From positions 73,726-137,725 of the forward strand of contig NZ_JACHJG010000005.1 of NCBI RefSeq assembly GCF_014203545.1: 64,000 bases of DNA, written 5' to 3'. Origin of the DNA: Streptomyces netropsis. Lineage in GTDB: Bacteria > Actinomycetota > Actinomycetes > Streptomycetales > Streptomycetaceae. Under the pieces are notes generated by a model that was not told where the DNA came from, ran no database searches, and worked only from the letters and a program-made list of their open reading frames with translations. Positions 42,045 through 50,013 of this stretch are shown here, in pieces; position 1 is the first letter of the stretch; each line of letters begins with the position of its first letter. The translations under genes were made by a program, and so were the position numbers.

Positions 42045-43118
42045 TCATCCGCGGGCCTTGGCGAGGAACATCAACGCCATGGCGGTGTCCTTGGGATCGC
42101 TGGACGACGTGGCGTAGTAGTTCTCGATATGGAAGCCGTTGCCGGTCCCCTGGTCGCCGAGCGCTCCGGCGGAGGCGAGGCGGGACTGCACGGCGGTACG
42201 GGTCAGCAGCCGGTCGAGTTTCGACAGCGGCATGACGGCCTCGGACTCACCGGCCTCGGCGACGATCGCGGGCACACCGCCGCTGCGCGGTGCGACGATG
42301 CCGCCCTCGGCGAGCATCGGGATCCTGGGAATGCTGACGCCGAAGGTTTTGCCGCCGACGAGGGGCACCCAGCCGGGGATGGAGACCTTGATGCCGTTCA
42401 GCGCGCCGATGGCGCCGTTGATCAGGCTGATCACACCGTTGAGCGGGGCCTTCACCGCCGACATGATCCCGTCGAAGACGCCACCCGCGAAGCGGGACAG
42501 ACCGCCCCAGGCGCTGGAGAGCGCGTCCTTCACGGTGTTGAACGCACCGGGGACGGCGGAGCCGATCCAGAGGGCGATGGGCAGGATCGCGGCCTTGATG
42601 CCGTTCCACACACTGGAGATGATCTTGCCGGTGGCCTTCATGATGGGCCCGATGGCCTTCATGACGGACGAGACGACCTTGCCGATGACGTCGAACGCCA
42701 CCCTCATGATCTTCTGCATCGCCTTCGACTTGGACGCCATGGTGACGACCTTCTCGATGAGCGGTGCGAAGAGTTCGAGCAACATCCCGATGACGTTGCC
42801 CTTCATGGACTTGTTGAGCCCCTTGAACCCACCGTCGGCCTTCTTGAGCCCGCCCTGGAACTTGCCCATGGACTGGCCGCCCTTGCCGGCCTCCTTGCCG
42901 ACCTTGGCGACCGACTTCGCCGCCTGGTCGGCGGCGGTCTTCATGCCCTTGAGCTCGCGGGTGGACTGCTTGGCGGAGTTCTTGATTTTGCCGACGTTGG
43001 TGTTGGCGGTGCCGGCCTGCTTGCCTAGGGTGCCGGCGGAGCGGCCGGCGCCTTCCAGGCCGGTTTTGAAGCCTCGGAGTGAGCCGTTGGCTCTGCCGAG
43101 GGATTGGACTAGAGACAT
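42045..43118 (-). CDS. Tail tape-measure-like protein, first copy
   Basis: 357-residue paralogue of the adjacent gene. Shared pattern: N-terminal Lys/Ala-rich helices (GKQAGTANTNVGKIKNSAKQSTRELK against GRQAGTANTGILKSKTGAQQSTRLLK), central hydrophobic helices, and the IPMLAEGGIVAPRSGGVPAIVAEAGESEAVMPLSKLDRLL block (in pieces). A tape-measure length of 357 residues would correspond to roughly 50 nm if the usual 1.5 angstrom per residue applies. It is preceded by the 207-residue unknown gene rather than directly by the chaperones. Confidence 0.7.
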   Translation of the reverse strand: MSLVQSLGRANGSLRGFKTGLEGAGRSAGTLGKQAGTANTNVGKIKNSAKQSTRELKGMKTAADQAAKSVAKVGKEAGKGGQSMGKFQGGLKKADGGFKGLNKSMKGNVIGMLLELFAPLIEKVVTMASKSKAMQKIMRVAFDVIGKVVSSVMKAIGPIMKATGKIISSVWNGIKAAILPIALWIGSAVPGAFNTVKDALSSAWGGLSRFAGGVFDGIMSAVKAPLNGVISLINGAIGALNGIKVSIPGWVPLVGGKTFGVSIPRIPMLAEGGIVAPRSGGVPAIVAEAGESEAVMPLSKLDRLLTRTAVQSRLASAGALGDQGTGNGFHIENYYATSSSDPKDTAMALMFLAKARG

Positions 43119-43134
43119 GAAAATCCTCTAGGGG

Positions 43135-43758
43135 TCAGTGGCCGATGGTTGTCATGAGGCGCCTTGACGCTTCCTCGACCTCGCGCAATTGTGCCGCCTG
43201 CCGCCTTAGATCGGCTGCGCGCGCAGTGTTTGCTCTGCTCGGTGGGATAGATCCCCCCAACCGGCGGCTGTCCGTGCGGTTTGCTCGACTCTCCAGCGAT
43301 GCCCGCTTGGCGGATGAATTGTGTGCACGATCCTGCAGGAGCGTCTTGATGGCCTCACTGTGGGTGGTCAGCTTTGCTTTGATTGCGGTGACTTCATCAA
43401 CGGAGACGCTTGGTTTCTTCGGCTCAGGTGGGTCAATCTTGTTCTTGAGGTTTTTGACGTGGTCGCCGAGGGCCCCCTGGAGGGAATATTTCTCAAACAG
43501 GGGAACACCGGCTATGGTGAGACCCTTTTCGTCATATTTGATCAACGAAGGGTCGAACTTGACCACCTGGGCGCCGGCGGTTACGGCTTGGACTCCGCCG
43601 GGCTTTACGAGCTGATATTTCGCGAAGAGGGTATTGAAGGTGTCTGTGGCTATCCTCTCCGTACTCTCCGTCAGCCTTCCCCAATCGAAGAAGGCTTCCC
43701 GTGGAGGGATGTATTGCCCTTCGGCCGGGAGTGGCAAATCAGGAGTTGGCGAGGTCAT
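43135..43758 (-). CDS. Unknown protein inside the tail cluster
   Basis: 207-residue protein, Lys/Ser/Arg-rich toward the end, with a Pro-rich start (TPDLPLPAEGQYIPPRE) and a probable coiled coil from residue ~110 on (VSVDEVTAIKAKLTTHSEAIKTLLQ, RAADLRRQAAQLREVEEASRRL). No domain is recognised. It lies between the chaperone gene and the first tape measure, and its base composition is lower in GC than that of the neighbours. It may be a structural accessory or an inserted cargo gene. Confidence 0.6.
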   Translation of the reverse strand: MTSPTPDLPLPAEGQYIPPREAFFDWGRLTESTERIATDTFNTLFAKYQLVKPGGVQAVTAGAQVVKFDPSLIKYDEKGLTIAGVPLFEKYSLQGALGDHVKNLKNKIDPPEPKKPSVSVDEVTAIKAKLTTHSEAIKTLLQDRAHNSSAKRASLESRANRTDSRRLGGSIPPSRANTARAADLRRQAAQLREVEEASRRLMTTIGH

Positions 43759-43880
43759 CGTTCGTTACGCCCTTCCCTGTCCGTGTCGCGACGTCGCTGA
43801 GGGTTTGAGAGCCGCTTGGTAGAGTCGAGTTGATCACCCGGATGGGGTGATACGGGGCAAAATGAGAGGCTTGGTGGATC

Positions 43881-44255
43881 TTGATAGGGATTGCCGTCAT
43901 ATTCGCTGTCGTCACTGCTCTGTTCGTGAGGTTGTTCGTGAGGGAGAGATCTCTCGTGCGGAACGGGGTAGAGATCGACGCGGTGTGCGAATCCAATAGG
44001 TGGAGAGACGGGGTCGTCGCCAGTGTGTGCAGCTTTGCTCTGGAGGATGGCGAGCGGATAGAGGTGGCGAGCTCGTATCGTAAAAGCCCGCTTCATGAAC
44101 CTGGGCAGCCGGTGAGGGTGCGGTATCAGTCAGGGAGCCCTCGCAAGGCAACGTTGGTGAGCGACGAAGGCCGTCAAGGGGTTCTGATTCTTGTTTGTGC
44201 CGTTATTTTTGGTGCCCTGGCTCTAATGTTCGCAATCGCGGCGGTCGTTCGGTAA
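43881..44255 (+). CDS. DUF3592-like membrane protein on the opposite strand inside the tail cluster
   Basis: 124-residue protein with an N-terminal membrane segment (about residues 2-18), a cytoplasmic beta-rich domain (DGVVASVCSFALEDGERIEVASS, PGQPVRVRYQSGSPRKATLVSD) of the DUF3592 kind, and a C-terminal membrane segment (about 98-121). DUF3592 proteins are common in streptomycetes, and none has a settled function. The start is TTG at 43881, with GAGAGG eleven bases upstream. Its orientation against the tail operon and its lower GC suggest an independently acquired moron gene. Confidence 0.65.
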   Translation: MIGIAVIFAVVTALFVRLFVRERSLVRNGVEIDAVCESNRWRDGVVASVCSFALEDGERIEVASSYRKSPLHEPGQPVRVRYQSGSPRKATLVSDEGRQGVLILVCAVIFGALALMFAIAAVVR

Positions 44256-44261
44256 GGCTGG

Positions 44262-44965
44262 TCAGCTGAAGAAGTTTCTGAGCTGATCGGGCGTCGGTGC
44301 CGTGTCCGGAGAACTTGGGATGCTGTCTGCTGGTGCAGGTTCTGGTTCGAAATCAGGGAATCCTGGCCTTGGTACTGCTTCCGGGTAGTCCGGTGGTTCG
44401 GAGTCTTCGCCGCTGTTCAGCGTGGTCGTCATCCAGTTGGCGACAGCCAAATGGTCCACCGCAGCCGCGAGCAAATGCGTAGACGAGTCCCATTCCACGG
44501 CTTCCCCGTGCAGATCACGATTCACGGCGCTGTCACGTGGCATGTGCTTGACCAGCACCGAGAGCCGTCGCGTCGAGAGCGACCCCCGGTGCCAGTCCAG
44601 CAGGTCCACGCCGTAATGCCGCAGCAGATCGGCTTCGAGAGCCTCGGCGTGTTCTTCTACGAACGCGTCGAGGCTCAGTCTTCCCCCAGGCCGAGCCCGG
44701 TCTCCTTGCCGTACGCCTCCAGGATCGCGGCGATGTCCTGCATCGTGACGTCGTGCTCCAGGAAGAGCTTGAACTGCTTCTCGCCCAGCAGTAGCCCCAG
44801 CAGTCCGTCGACGTCGTTGTCGTCGAGGTCGCGCAGAGCACGCGCCGTGCGGTGGCCGATCTCGGTGGGGAGTTCGAAGGTGTCGCCGTCGAGCTGGAAC
44901 GACCACGACTTGCCGTGGGCCTCCATGCGCTGGGCGCGGGCCGCGTTGACGTCGAATCCGGACAT
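44262..44965 (-). CDS. Tail assembly chaperone, extended GT-type product via -1 frameshift
   Basis: The 96-residue chaperone (44675-44965) is extended by a long overlapping frame that ends at 44262. A shift of -1 at GGGGGAA (44687-44681 on the minus strand) joins them, giving a 234-residue product: chaperone N-terminus, then GRLSLDAFVEEHAEALEADLLRHYG and so on, with an acidic/proline-rich end. This is the arrangement of lambda gpG/gpGT and of many actinophages. Chaperones keep the tape measure soluble and recruit tube subunits. The shift is inferred from frame geometry and slippery sequence. Confidence 0.7.
44675..44965 (-). CDS. Tail assembly chaperone, short G-type product
   Basis: 96-residue acidic protein (MSGFDVNAARAQRMEAHGKS start, DDNDVDGLLGLLLGEKQFKLFLEHD middle), with the size and position of siphovirus tail assembly chaperone G: downstream of the tube protein and upstream of the tape measure. 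The ATG at 44965 follows AAGGAG. The stop at 44677-44675 is bypassed in a fraction of translation if the frameshift operates. Confidence 0.75.
   Translation of the reverse strand: MSGFDVNAARAQRMEAHGKSWSFQLDGDTFELPTEIGHRTARALRDLDDNDVDGLLGLLLGEKQFKLFLEHDVTMQDIAAILEAYGKETGLGLGED
44681..44687 (-). promoter_or_regulatory. Probable -1 ribosomal frameshift site
   Basis: Minus-strand heptamer GGGGGAA, in the 0 frame read CTG GGG GAA GAC TGA. After a -1 slip the P-site codon is again GGG, and reading continues GGA AGA CTG AGC in the long downstream frame. The stop of the short product lies four bases after the heptamer. No clear pseudoknot was worked out. Confidence 0.6.
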
Positions 44966-45079
44966 GGTGCTGCTCCTTGGAAGAGAAGAAGGATTGAAAG
45001 ACGGGTGCCGCCCCGTGCTGGATGGAGCACGGGGCGGCGACCTGTTGAGATGGCTCGTTGGAAGGGGCCGACTTCGGCC

Positions 45080-45655
45080 TTACACCGCCGAGTACGCCGA
45101 GTCCTTCATCAGCCAAGTCGCCAGCGGCGCGCCGTAGCTGCTGGCCATCGCCGTGAAGGTGACACCCAGCTTCACCGCGCCCTTGCGGTTGAGGTCCATG
45201 TCATCGCTGACCGTGACCAGGCCGCGCGGGACGACGAAGCGGTAACGGACGTCGGTGCCGTCGGTGAACTCAAGGCCGAGCGCGCGCTCGTCCTCGCCCT
45301 GGTCGCTCTGGATCTCGTACTTGTAGATCTTCGAGTTCGGGGCGGTCTCGGCGACCTTGCCGCCACCGAAGAAGAACGGCAGCGTGTCCTCGTTGAGCTG
45401 GAGCATGCCGAACTTCAGGGTCAGCTCGCGCTCGGTGTAGATCGTGCGGGCCGGGGTCAGCGACTGCCACGTGTCGATGTTGGCGGTCTTGCCCTTGCGG
45501 CCGAACTTCACACCGTCGGTGCTGGTGTAGCCGAGGTCGTGCCAGGCGTCGCTCCACGCGGTGTCGGTGTCGGCCGGAGCAGACGTGCCGACCTTGGCGA
45601 CGAGGATGCGGCCGGTGCCGGCAACGCGGATCTCGCTCGGGTTCATACCGGGCAT
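45080..45655 (-). CDS. Major tail (tube) protein
   Basis: 191-residue beta-rich protein, the expected size for a siphovirus tube subunit. Visible strands include IRVAGTGRILVAKVG, WHDLGYTSTDGVKFG, and a C-terminal VKLGVTFTAMASSYG. It lies directly upstream of the chaperone, in the conserved order completion protein, tube, chaperone, tape measure. The ATG at 45655 follows AAGGAGA. No sheath gene is next to it, so the tail is non-contractile. Confidence 0.75.
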   Translation of the reverse strand: MPGMNPSEIRVAGTGRILVAKVGTSAPADTDTAWSDAWHDLGYTSTDGVKFGRKGKTANIDTWQSLTPARTIYTERELTLKFGMLQLNEDTLPFFFGGGKVAETAPNSKIYKYEIQSDQGEDERALGLEFTDGTDVRYRFVVPRGLVTVSDDMDLNRKGAVKLGVTFTAMASSYGAPLATWLMKDSAYSAV

Positions 45656-45761
45656 GGGGTTCTCCTTGATGAGAGTGATGTGTGAGGTGGTGCGGGGTAC
45701 GGCAAAGGCCCCGCCGGTAGCGGCGAGGCCTGGGGAAGAGCGTGCGGGGTCCGTCCTGGAC

Positions 45762-46169
45762 TTACGCCGGGCGGAGCGAGAACCGCACCGTGGTGAGGTA
45801 GCGATTGCCGGCGGGCCGGTTGTAGTCCGGCAGCCAGCGCACGGCCTCCGTCTCGACGACGTCGGTGACGACCGCGGTCCCGTAGACGGTGCCGCGGAGC
45901 TGGAGGAGCGCGGCGCGGACGGACAGCGACACGGTGTGTGCCGCCGTCTTGTCCGGTCCGTAGACCTCCAACTCGACGAGGGGCTGGTCGAGATGGAGAT
46001 CGTCGACCCAGGCGCCGCCGGTCCGGGAGACCAGCACCACCTTCTGCGTACCGTCGAAGCCGTTGGGCGGACGGTTGTCGACAACCACCCCGGCCAGTTC
46101 CGGCCGGTACTTCAGGTTCTCGACGATGAGGCGTTCCACATCGGGGAACGAGAGCAGGGCCTCATTCAC
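45762..46169 (-). CDS. Tail completion / terminator-like protein
   Basis: 135-residue protein starting with a helix (FPDVERLIVENLKYRPELAG) and continuing with strands (VVLVSRTGG, PLVELEVYGPD, YLTTVRFSLRP), the pattern of siphovirus tail terminator or completion proteins, which cap the tube. It is the first gene of the minus-strand cluster. The GTG at 46169 follows AAAGGAG. No head or portal gene lies upstream; the next gene is a peptidoglycan-binding protein. Confidence 0.55.
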   Translation of the reverse strand: MNEALLSFPDVERLIVENLKYRPELAGVVVDNRPPNGFDGTQKVVLVSRTGGAWVDDLHLDQPLVELEVYGPDKTAAHTVSLSVRAALLQLRGTVYGTAVVTDVVETEAVRWLPDYNRPAGNRYLTTVRFSLRPA

Positions 46170-46423
46170 ATGCGGTCTCCTTTCGTGCGGGCGGCGGGTG
46201 CGTTGGGCGGCCGGCGCGTGCGGCGCGGCGCGGTGGCGAGCGGCTGCCGTAGGGAGAGCGGGCTGCCGTATGCGGCCCGTACGTACCGGCCGCACAACGC
46301 GAAGCGGCGGTGCCGCCGCCCTGTTGTGGGCGCAGCTCCGCCGCTGCACTTATTGTGAACGAGATCGCGCGGGCGCGCAACTAGAAGTTTCGAGCTCGCA
46401 ATCATGGATGCCGTGGGGCACGG
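46170..46423 (-). promoter_or_regulatory. Region upstream of the tail cluster
   Basis: 254-base gap between the peptidoglycan-binding protein and the first tail gene, both on the minus strand. It must contain the tail-operon promoter if the cluster is autonomous. The most AT-rich spot, around 46340-46365, offers only a weak TTGCGC / CACAAT pair on the minus strand. I cannot fix a start. Confidence 0.3.
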
Positions 46424-47380
46424 CTACGGCTCGCTGGTCATCGCTTCCAGCGCCCGGCGCGTGTTCGGGCCGTAGACGCCCGAAGGGTCACCCTCGACGT
46501 CGTTGTCCCGCTGGAAGTCCGCCACGGCGTGGCTGTCCTCGCCGCTGTAGTGGCCGTCCTCCCGGACGACATCCGGAGCCAGGAGCCAGCCGCCCTCCTC
46601 GTTCAGTCGCTGTTGCATCTCCAGGACTTCCGAGCCCCGCATGCCCTGCTTCAGCGTGGCCGCCGTGTTGTCCGACGGCGGGCCAGTACGGGCCGTGGCA
46701 CCCGGCGGTGTCGAGACGCCGCTTGAGGCCTCGGCGTGAATGGGCGTCCCCGCCGAGGCCGGGTGGGCTCCCGAGGCCGAGGGTGACGCGCTCGTCTTCG
46801 CGTCGGCGCTTTTGCCTGGCGACGGCGACGCGGACGCCGATGCCTTCGCGGTTGCCCGGGAAGCCGAGCCCGACGGCGTCGGGCCCTCGGTGGCGTCCCC
46901 GGTGGAGGCGGTCGCCGTGGGGCCGCCCGCGAGGTCGTTCGGCCGTGCCTGATCACGTTCGTCATCGCCGCCGAGCAGGCCGGCGGCGAGCAGACCGCCG
47001 CAGACGGCGACCACCGCCACCGCCGTCCCGACCGCGGCGGCCAGGGGGCGCTTCCGGCTCCGTCGGCGTCCGCGCGGGCTGTCGACGCGCTGCGGCCCGT
47101 TCTCGCCGGGGGCGGGGTGGGCGAACAGGCCCAGGTCCTCCGGGGTGGCGCCGGCCCCGCGATCCGTTGCGACGCTCACGGCCGTGGCCATGGGTGCCGT
47201 GCGAGGACCGTCCTCGTACGGCCCGGCCTCCGTCTGGGCGACGTACGGCCGGATCCGCAACGGATCAAAGCCCCCGGTCACGGCGTCCGCACCCGCGCGC
47301 AGCGCGCACCCGCAGCCGGGGTCGCTGTCCGCGTCCCGCTCCGTACCGCAGTCAGGGCAGCGCTGTGCCGTCACCGTCAT
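46424..47380 (-). CDS. Membrane-anchored peptidoglycan-binding protein with N-terminal zinc ribbon
   Basis: 318-residue protein. Residues 1-25 hold a Cys cluster (C8, C11, C23, C25) like a small zinc ribbon. A Pro-rich cytoplasmic stretch follows, then one transmembrane helix at about 112-137, then a Ser/Ala/Pro-rich external linker (about 140-240), and a C-terminal peptidoglycan-binding domain 1 (about 248-318: LKQGMRGSEVLEMQQRLNEEGGW split across it). The topology places the binding domain in the wall. Similar proteins are frequent in streptomycetes. Its closeness to the tail cluster may be accidental. Confidence 0.75.
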   Translation of the reverse strand: MTVTAQRCPDCGTERDADSDPGCGCALRAGADAVTGGFDPLRIRPYVAQTEAGPYEDGPRTAPMATAVSVATDRGAGATPEDLGLFAHPAPGENGPQRVDSPRGRRRSRKRPLAAAVGTAVAVVAVCGGLLAAGLLGGDDERDQARPNDLAGGPTATASTGDATEGPTPSGSASRATAKASASASPSPGKSADAKTSASPSASGAHPASAGTPIHAEASSGVSTPPGATARTGPPSDNTAATLKQGMRGSEVLEMQQRLNEEGGWLLAPDVVREDGHYSGEDSHAVADFQRDNDVEGDPSGVYGPNTRRALEAMTSEP

Positions 47381-47606
47381 CCCTCCGTCGAATGGCAGCG
47401 ATTATGCAGACCGGATTCCGATCTGCACAGGCCTGACCTGCGATAAAGCGGTTTCAATGCCTTCTCCGGCGGGCCGTAACCCTGCAAACCCCCCAAGACC
47501 GGGCGGTCGGCGGTGCGCCCCAGATCTCGCGTGGCCCAGCCGTCAGGATCAGACTGGAGGGGAGTGGAGTCTTCCTGGGCCCCAGCCGGGCCGGGTAGGA
47601 GGAGTC

Positions 47607-47972
47607 ATGACGTCCACGACGCGGAAGGACGCCCCCATCGCGTTCGAAGGCAACGGTGCAGAGCTGCGCCGGGAGGAGCTCGGCGGCGATATGGGTGGCG
47701 CGTTCGTCTACTTCCCCAAGGGCACGGACATGGCGCCGGCTCTGAAGGGGCTGCCGGACGACCTGTGTCAGTGCCCCCACTGGGGCTACATGCTCAAAGG
47801 CCGGTTGAAGCTGAAGACCAAGCAGGGGGACGAGATCTACGAAGCGGGGCAGGCGTTCTACTGGGCACCCGGCCACGCACCCGAGGCGCTTGAGGACTGC
47901 GAGTACGTGGACTTCTCACCCCTGCAGAAGTTCAACGAGGTGATCGCCCACGTGAAGTCGCAGATGAGCTGA
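47607..47972 (+). CDS. Cupin-like small protein
   Basis: 121-residue protein with a cupin barrel pattern: CPHWGYMLKGRLKLKTKQGDEIYEAGQAFYWAPGHAPEALEDCEYVDFSP in pieces, with His, Glu and His residues at metal-ligand-like positions. It acts as a small sugar/phenolic-binding or regulatory protein in general, and the substrate is unknown. The ATG at 47607 follows TAGGAGG. It stands alone between the peptidoglycan-binding gene and the regulator remnants. Confidence 0.7.
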   Translation: MTSTTRKDAPIAFEGNGAELRREELGGDMGGAFVYFPKGTDMAPALKGLPDDLCQCPHWGYMLKGRLKLKTKQGDEIYEAGQAFYWAPGHAPEALEDCEYVDFSPLQKFNEVIAHVKSQMS

Positions 47973-48060
47973 GTCCAGAGCTCGGCGGTCTCGCCGCCGG
48001 GGCGGCGAGACCTGAGTGGGGGCGGCGCTCTGGTGCACAGGGGCAGCTGGCCGGGCGCCG

Positions 48061-48160
48061 TCAGCGGCCGACGACCAAGTGTTCGTCCTTGAGGAGCTGT
48101 AGAGCCTTCTGCACCGTTGCGTTGGAGGCGTCGAGGCTGGCTTTGAGCTGCGCGGTGGGA
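48061..48160 (-). pseudogene. GntR-type regulator fragment
   Basis: Only about 33 codons remain, reading FPTAQLKASLDASNATVQKALQLLKDEHLVVGR in pieces and then a stop. This is the helix-turn-helix and wing of a GntR-family protein, without the rest of the domain or any effector domain. It ends where the Scr1-type regulator fragment on the other strand begins, so one deletion or rearrangement probably removed both N-termini. Confidence 0.6.
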
Positions 48161-48781
48161 AAACGCGGCTGGTGGCAGCAGTACTCAGATGTTCTGTCGA
48201 CTGCGGCCGCCGAGTACGTCAGCTTGGAAGCGGCAGCCTCACACATCAAGGACTTCCAGCCGATCCTCGTTCCTGGCCTGCTCCAGACGGAGGACTACGT
48301 CCAGGCGCTCATGGACGGGGGCCGCCCTGACGACACTCCGGAGCAGATCTCCATGCGGGTCCGGCTCCGGATGGAGAGGCAGAGCATTCTGTCCGGCGAA
48401 GCGCCACCCCTGTTGTGGGCAGTCGTCGGGGAGGCGGCACTGCGTAACCAAGTAGGTGGGCCGGCAACCATGCGCCACCAGATCAAGGCTCTGCTGGAGG
48501 TATCCGACAAGCCCAATGTGACGCTGCAGATTCTGTCGTTCACCGCTGGGGCACATCCTGGGGTGGACGGAGCTTTCACAGTCCTGTCGATGCCTGAGCA
48601 GGATGAGCAGGAGGTGATCCTCGTCGAGGCCATGACCAGCTCGCTCTACTTGGAGACCGAGCAACAGGTGAGCCGGTACAAGTTCGCCTTCAATCACATC
48701 AGGGCTGCTGCCGCCAGCCCTTCGCAGTCGAGGGATCTGTTGCGCCGCGCCCTCTACGACTACAGAGACTTAGGAGACTGA
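48161..48781 (+). pseudogene. Scr1/DUF5753-type regulator lacking its DNA-binding domain
   Basis: From about 48161 the plus-strand frame reads KRGWWQQYSDVLSTAAAEYVSLEAAASHIKDFQPILVPGLLQTEDYVQAL and continues to DYRDLGD, in the DUF5753 (Scr1-like antitoxin/regulator) family. The usual N-terminal helix-turn-helix of about 80 residues is missing. Upstream sequence is the antisense of a GntR fragment. An ATG at 48089 could start a chimeric frame, but it would not restore the DNA-binding domain. The downstream partner DUF397 is intact. Confidence 0.7.
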
Positions 48782-48787
48782 CCAGCC

Positions 48788-49006
48788 GTGATACCTGCCG
48801 TTGATCTGAGGTGTGCCCTTTGGTTCAAGAGCACTTACAGCGGGACCGACTCCAACTGCGTCGAGGTTGCTCACGCCCCGGGCGTGATCGGTGTCCGGGA
48901 CTCGAAGAACCCGTGTGGGCCCGTCCTTGTCTTCGGACCGGTGGCGTGGAAGGCATTCCTGGCGGGAGGAGAAGTGGCGAAGAACGGCGTGCACCAAAGC
49001 CGGTGA
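48788..49006 (+). CDS. DUF397 protein
   Basis: 72-residue protein with the DUF397 signature WFKSTYSGTDSNCVEVA (about residues 12-28), IGVRDSKNP and VFGPVAWKAFLAG. DUF397 genes sit next to Scr1-type regulators in streptomycetes and are thought to form a regulatory or toxin-antitoxin-like pair. Here the partner regulator is truncated. The GTG at 48788 lies seven bases after the upstream stop. Confidence 0.85.
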   Translation: MIPAVDLRCALWFKSTYSGTDSNCVEVAHAPGVIGVRDSKNPCGPVLVFGPVAWKAFLAGGEVAKNGVHQSR

Positions 49007-49074
49007 ACCCCGGCTCGGAGAGGGTGCACGTTGGCTGGGACGTAGAGCTCGTTCCGGCCCCGCAGGGCAGGCAA

Positions 49075-49749
49075 TCAGGTGGTCAACCGCAGCACCGCGT
49101 CACGAATATCCGCGATCTCCGTCTCCACGTCGCGGTACCAGTCGGTGACCTTGCGGTCGGGATCCACCTCGACGCTGCCTGCGTCCAGGGCCCGCAGGCG
49201 GTCGCCGATCGCGTTGAGCCGGGCCTCGAGGGCGAATCGGCCCTGGACCGTGCCCGCTTGTGAGAGTTCGGCGTGCGCCGCCGCGAAGGAAGTGTGGGCG
49301 CGCTCGCGGATCGGGGCCACCTTTACGCGCAGCTCCAGGAGCTTGTTCCGCAGACCGAGGAGGGACTCGGTGGCGCCCTCCAGGTCCGGCACCGTGGAGG
49401 CACAGCTCTGGCTGTACTCCGTGAAGAACTCGGCGGCAGACTTGATCGCCTCGAAGTCGGCGTCTGCCAAGTCGCACCACGTGGCGCGCATGTCCTCGTA
49501 CGTGGCGATCATCGAGTCCACGCTGTCCCACGTGGCCTGGCTCTGTGCCAGCTGGGTGCGCACCGTGTTCACCGGCAGCCCGTCGCCGAAGCCGAGCGTC
49601 GCCGAGACCTGGTGGTGGGCGTCTTCGAGCCGGACGCGCGCATCCCGCAGCAGTCCGTGGGCGTCTTCCGCCACCTGCATCACATACGCCAGCGTCTCCC
49701 CGGCTTCCGTCAGCAGCCGGGCTTCGGCGTTACGTCGCCGTCCCCACAT
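49075..49749 (-). CDS. Hypothetical coiled-coil protein
   Basis: 224-residue protein, almost entirely helical: several long heptad stretches (about 10-55, 90-145 and 170-215). No signal peptide, membrane segment or catalytic motif. Composition and codon use are typical of the chromosome. The family is not recognised. Confidence 0.65.
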   Translation of the reverse strand: MWGRRRNAEARLLTEAGETLAYVMQVAEDAHGLLRDARVRLEDAHHQVSATLGFGDGLPVNTVRTQLAQSQATWDSVDSMIATYEDMRATWCDLADADFEAIKSAAEFFTEYSQSCASTVPDLEGATESLLGLRNKLLELRVKVAPIRERAHTSFAAAHAELSQAGTVQGRFALEARLNAIGDRLRALDAGSVEVDPDRKVTDWYRDVETEIADIRDAVLRLTT

Positions 49750-50013
49750 ATCGTCTCCCCACCCCTCTGCGTGCCCCCTGCACGTAGTGAGGCGATCTTA
49801 CGTTCGAGCGGGGTCGTGCGGGCGATGTCGCGGACTGTCCCCCTGAGGAGACGGAGTGTCAGACCACCGGGTTAGATTAATGGGCGATCGCGCACACTCC
49901 CGGGTATCTCACGACAGATGCACAGGAGGCGTCACGGAGGGGCATATGAGTCGGCCAATAGCACCTGGGGGTGGCATGAGCGAGTCGGTCGTGGGGTGCG
50001 GAGGAATCACGCG

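Noticed and set aside
43881..44255. Considering the DUF3592-like gene a shadow
   Set aside because: Kept instead: it has a good membrane topology, lower-GC codon use and a plausible TTG start, and its own antisense has no credible protein.
33409..46169. Complete prophage
   Set aside because: No capsid, portal, terminase, integrase, attachment-site or replication gene could be found; only tail and lysis functions are present.
33409..46169. Contractile injection system
   Set aside because: No sheath, AAA+ or baseplate-wedge genes were seen, and the tube/tape-measure/distal-tail order is that of non-contractile tails.
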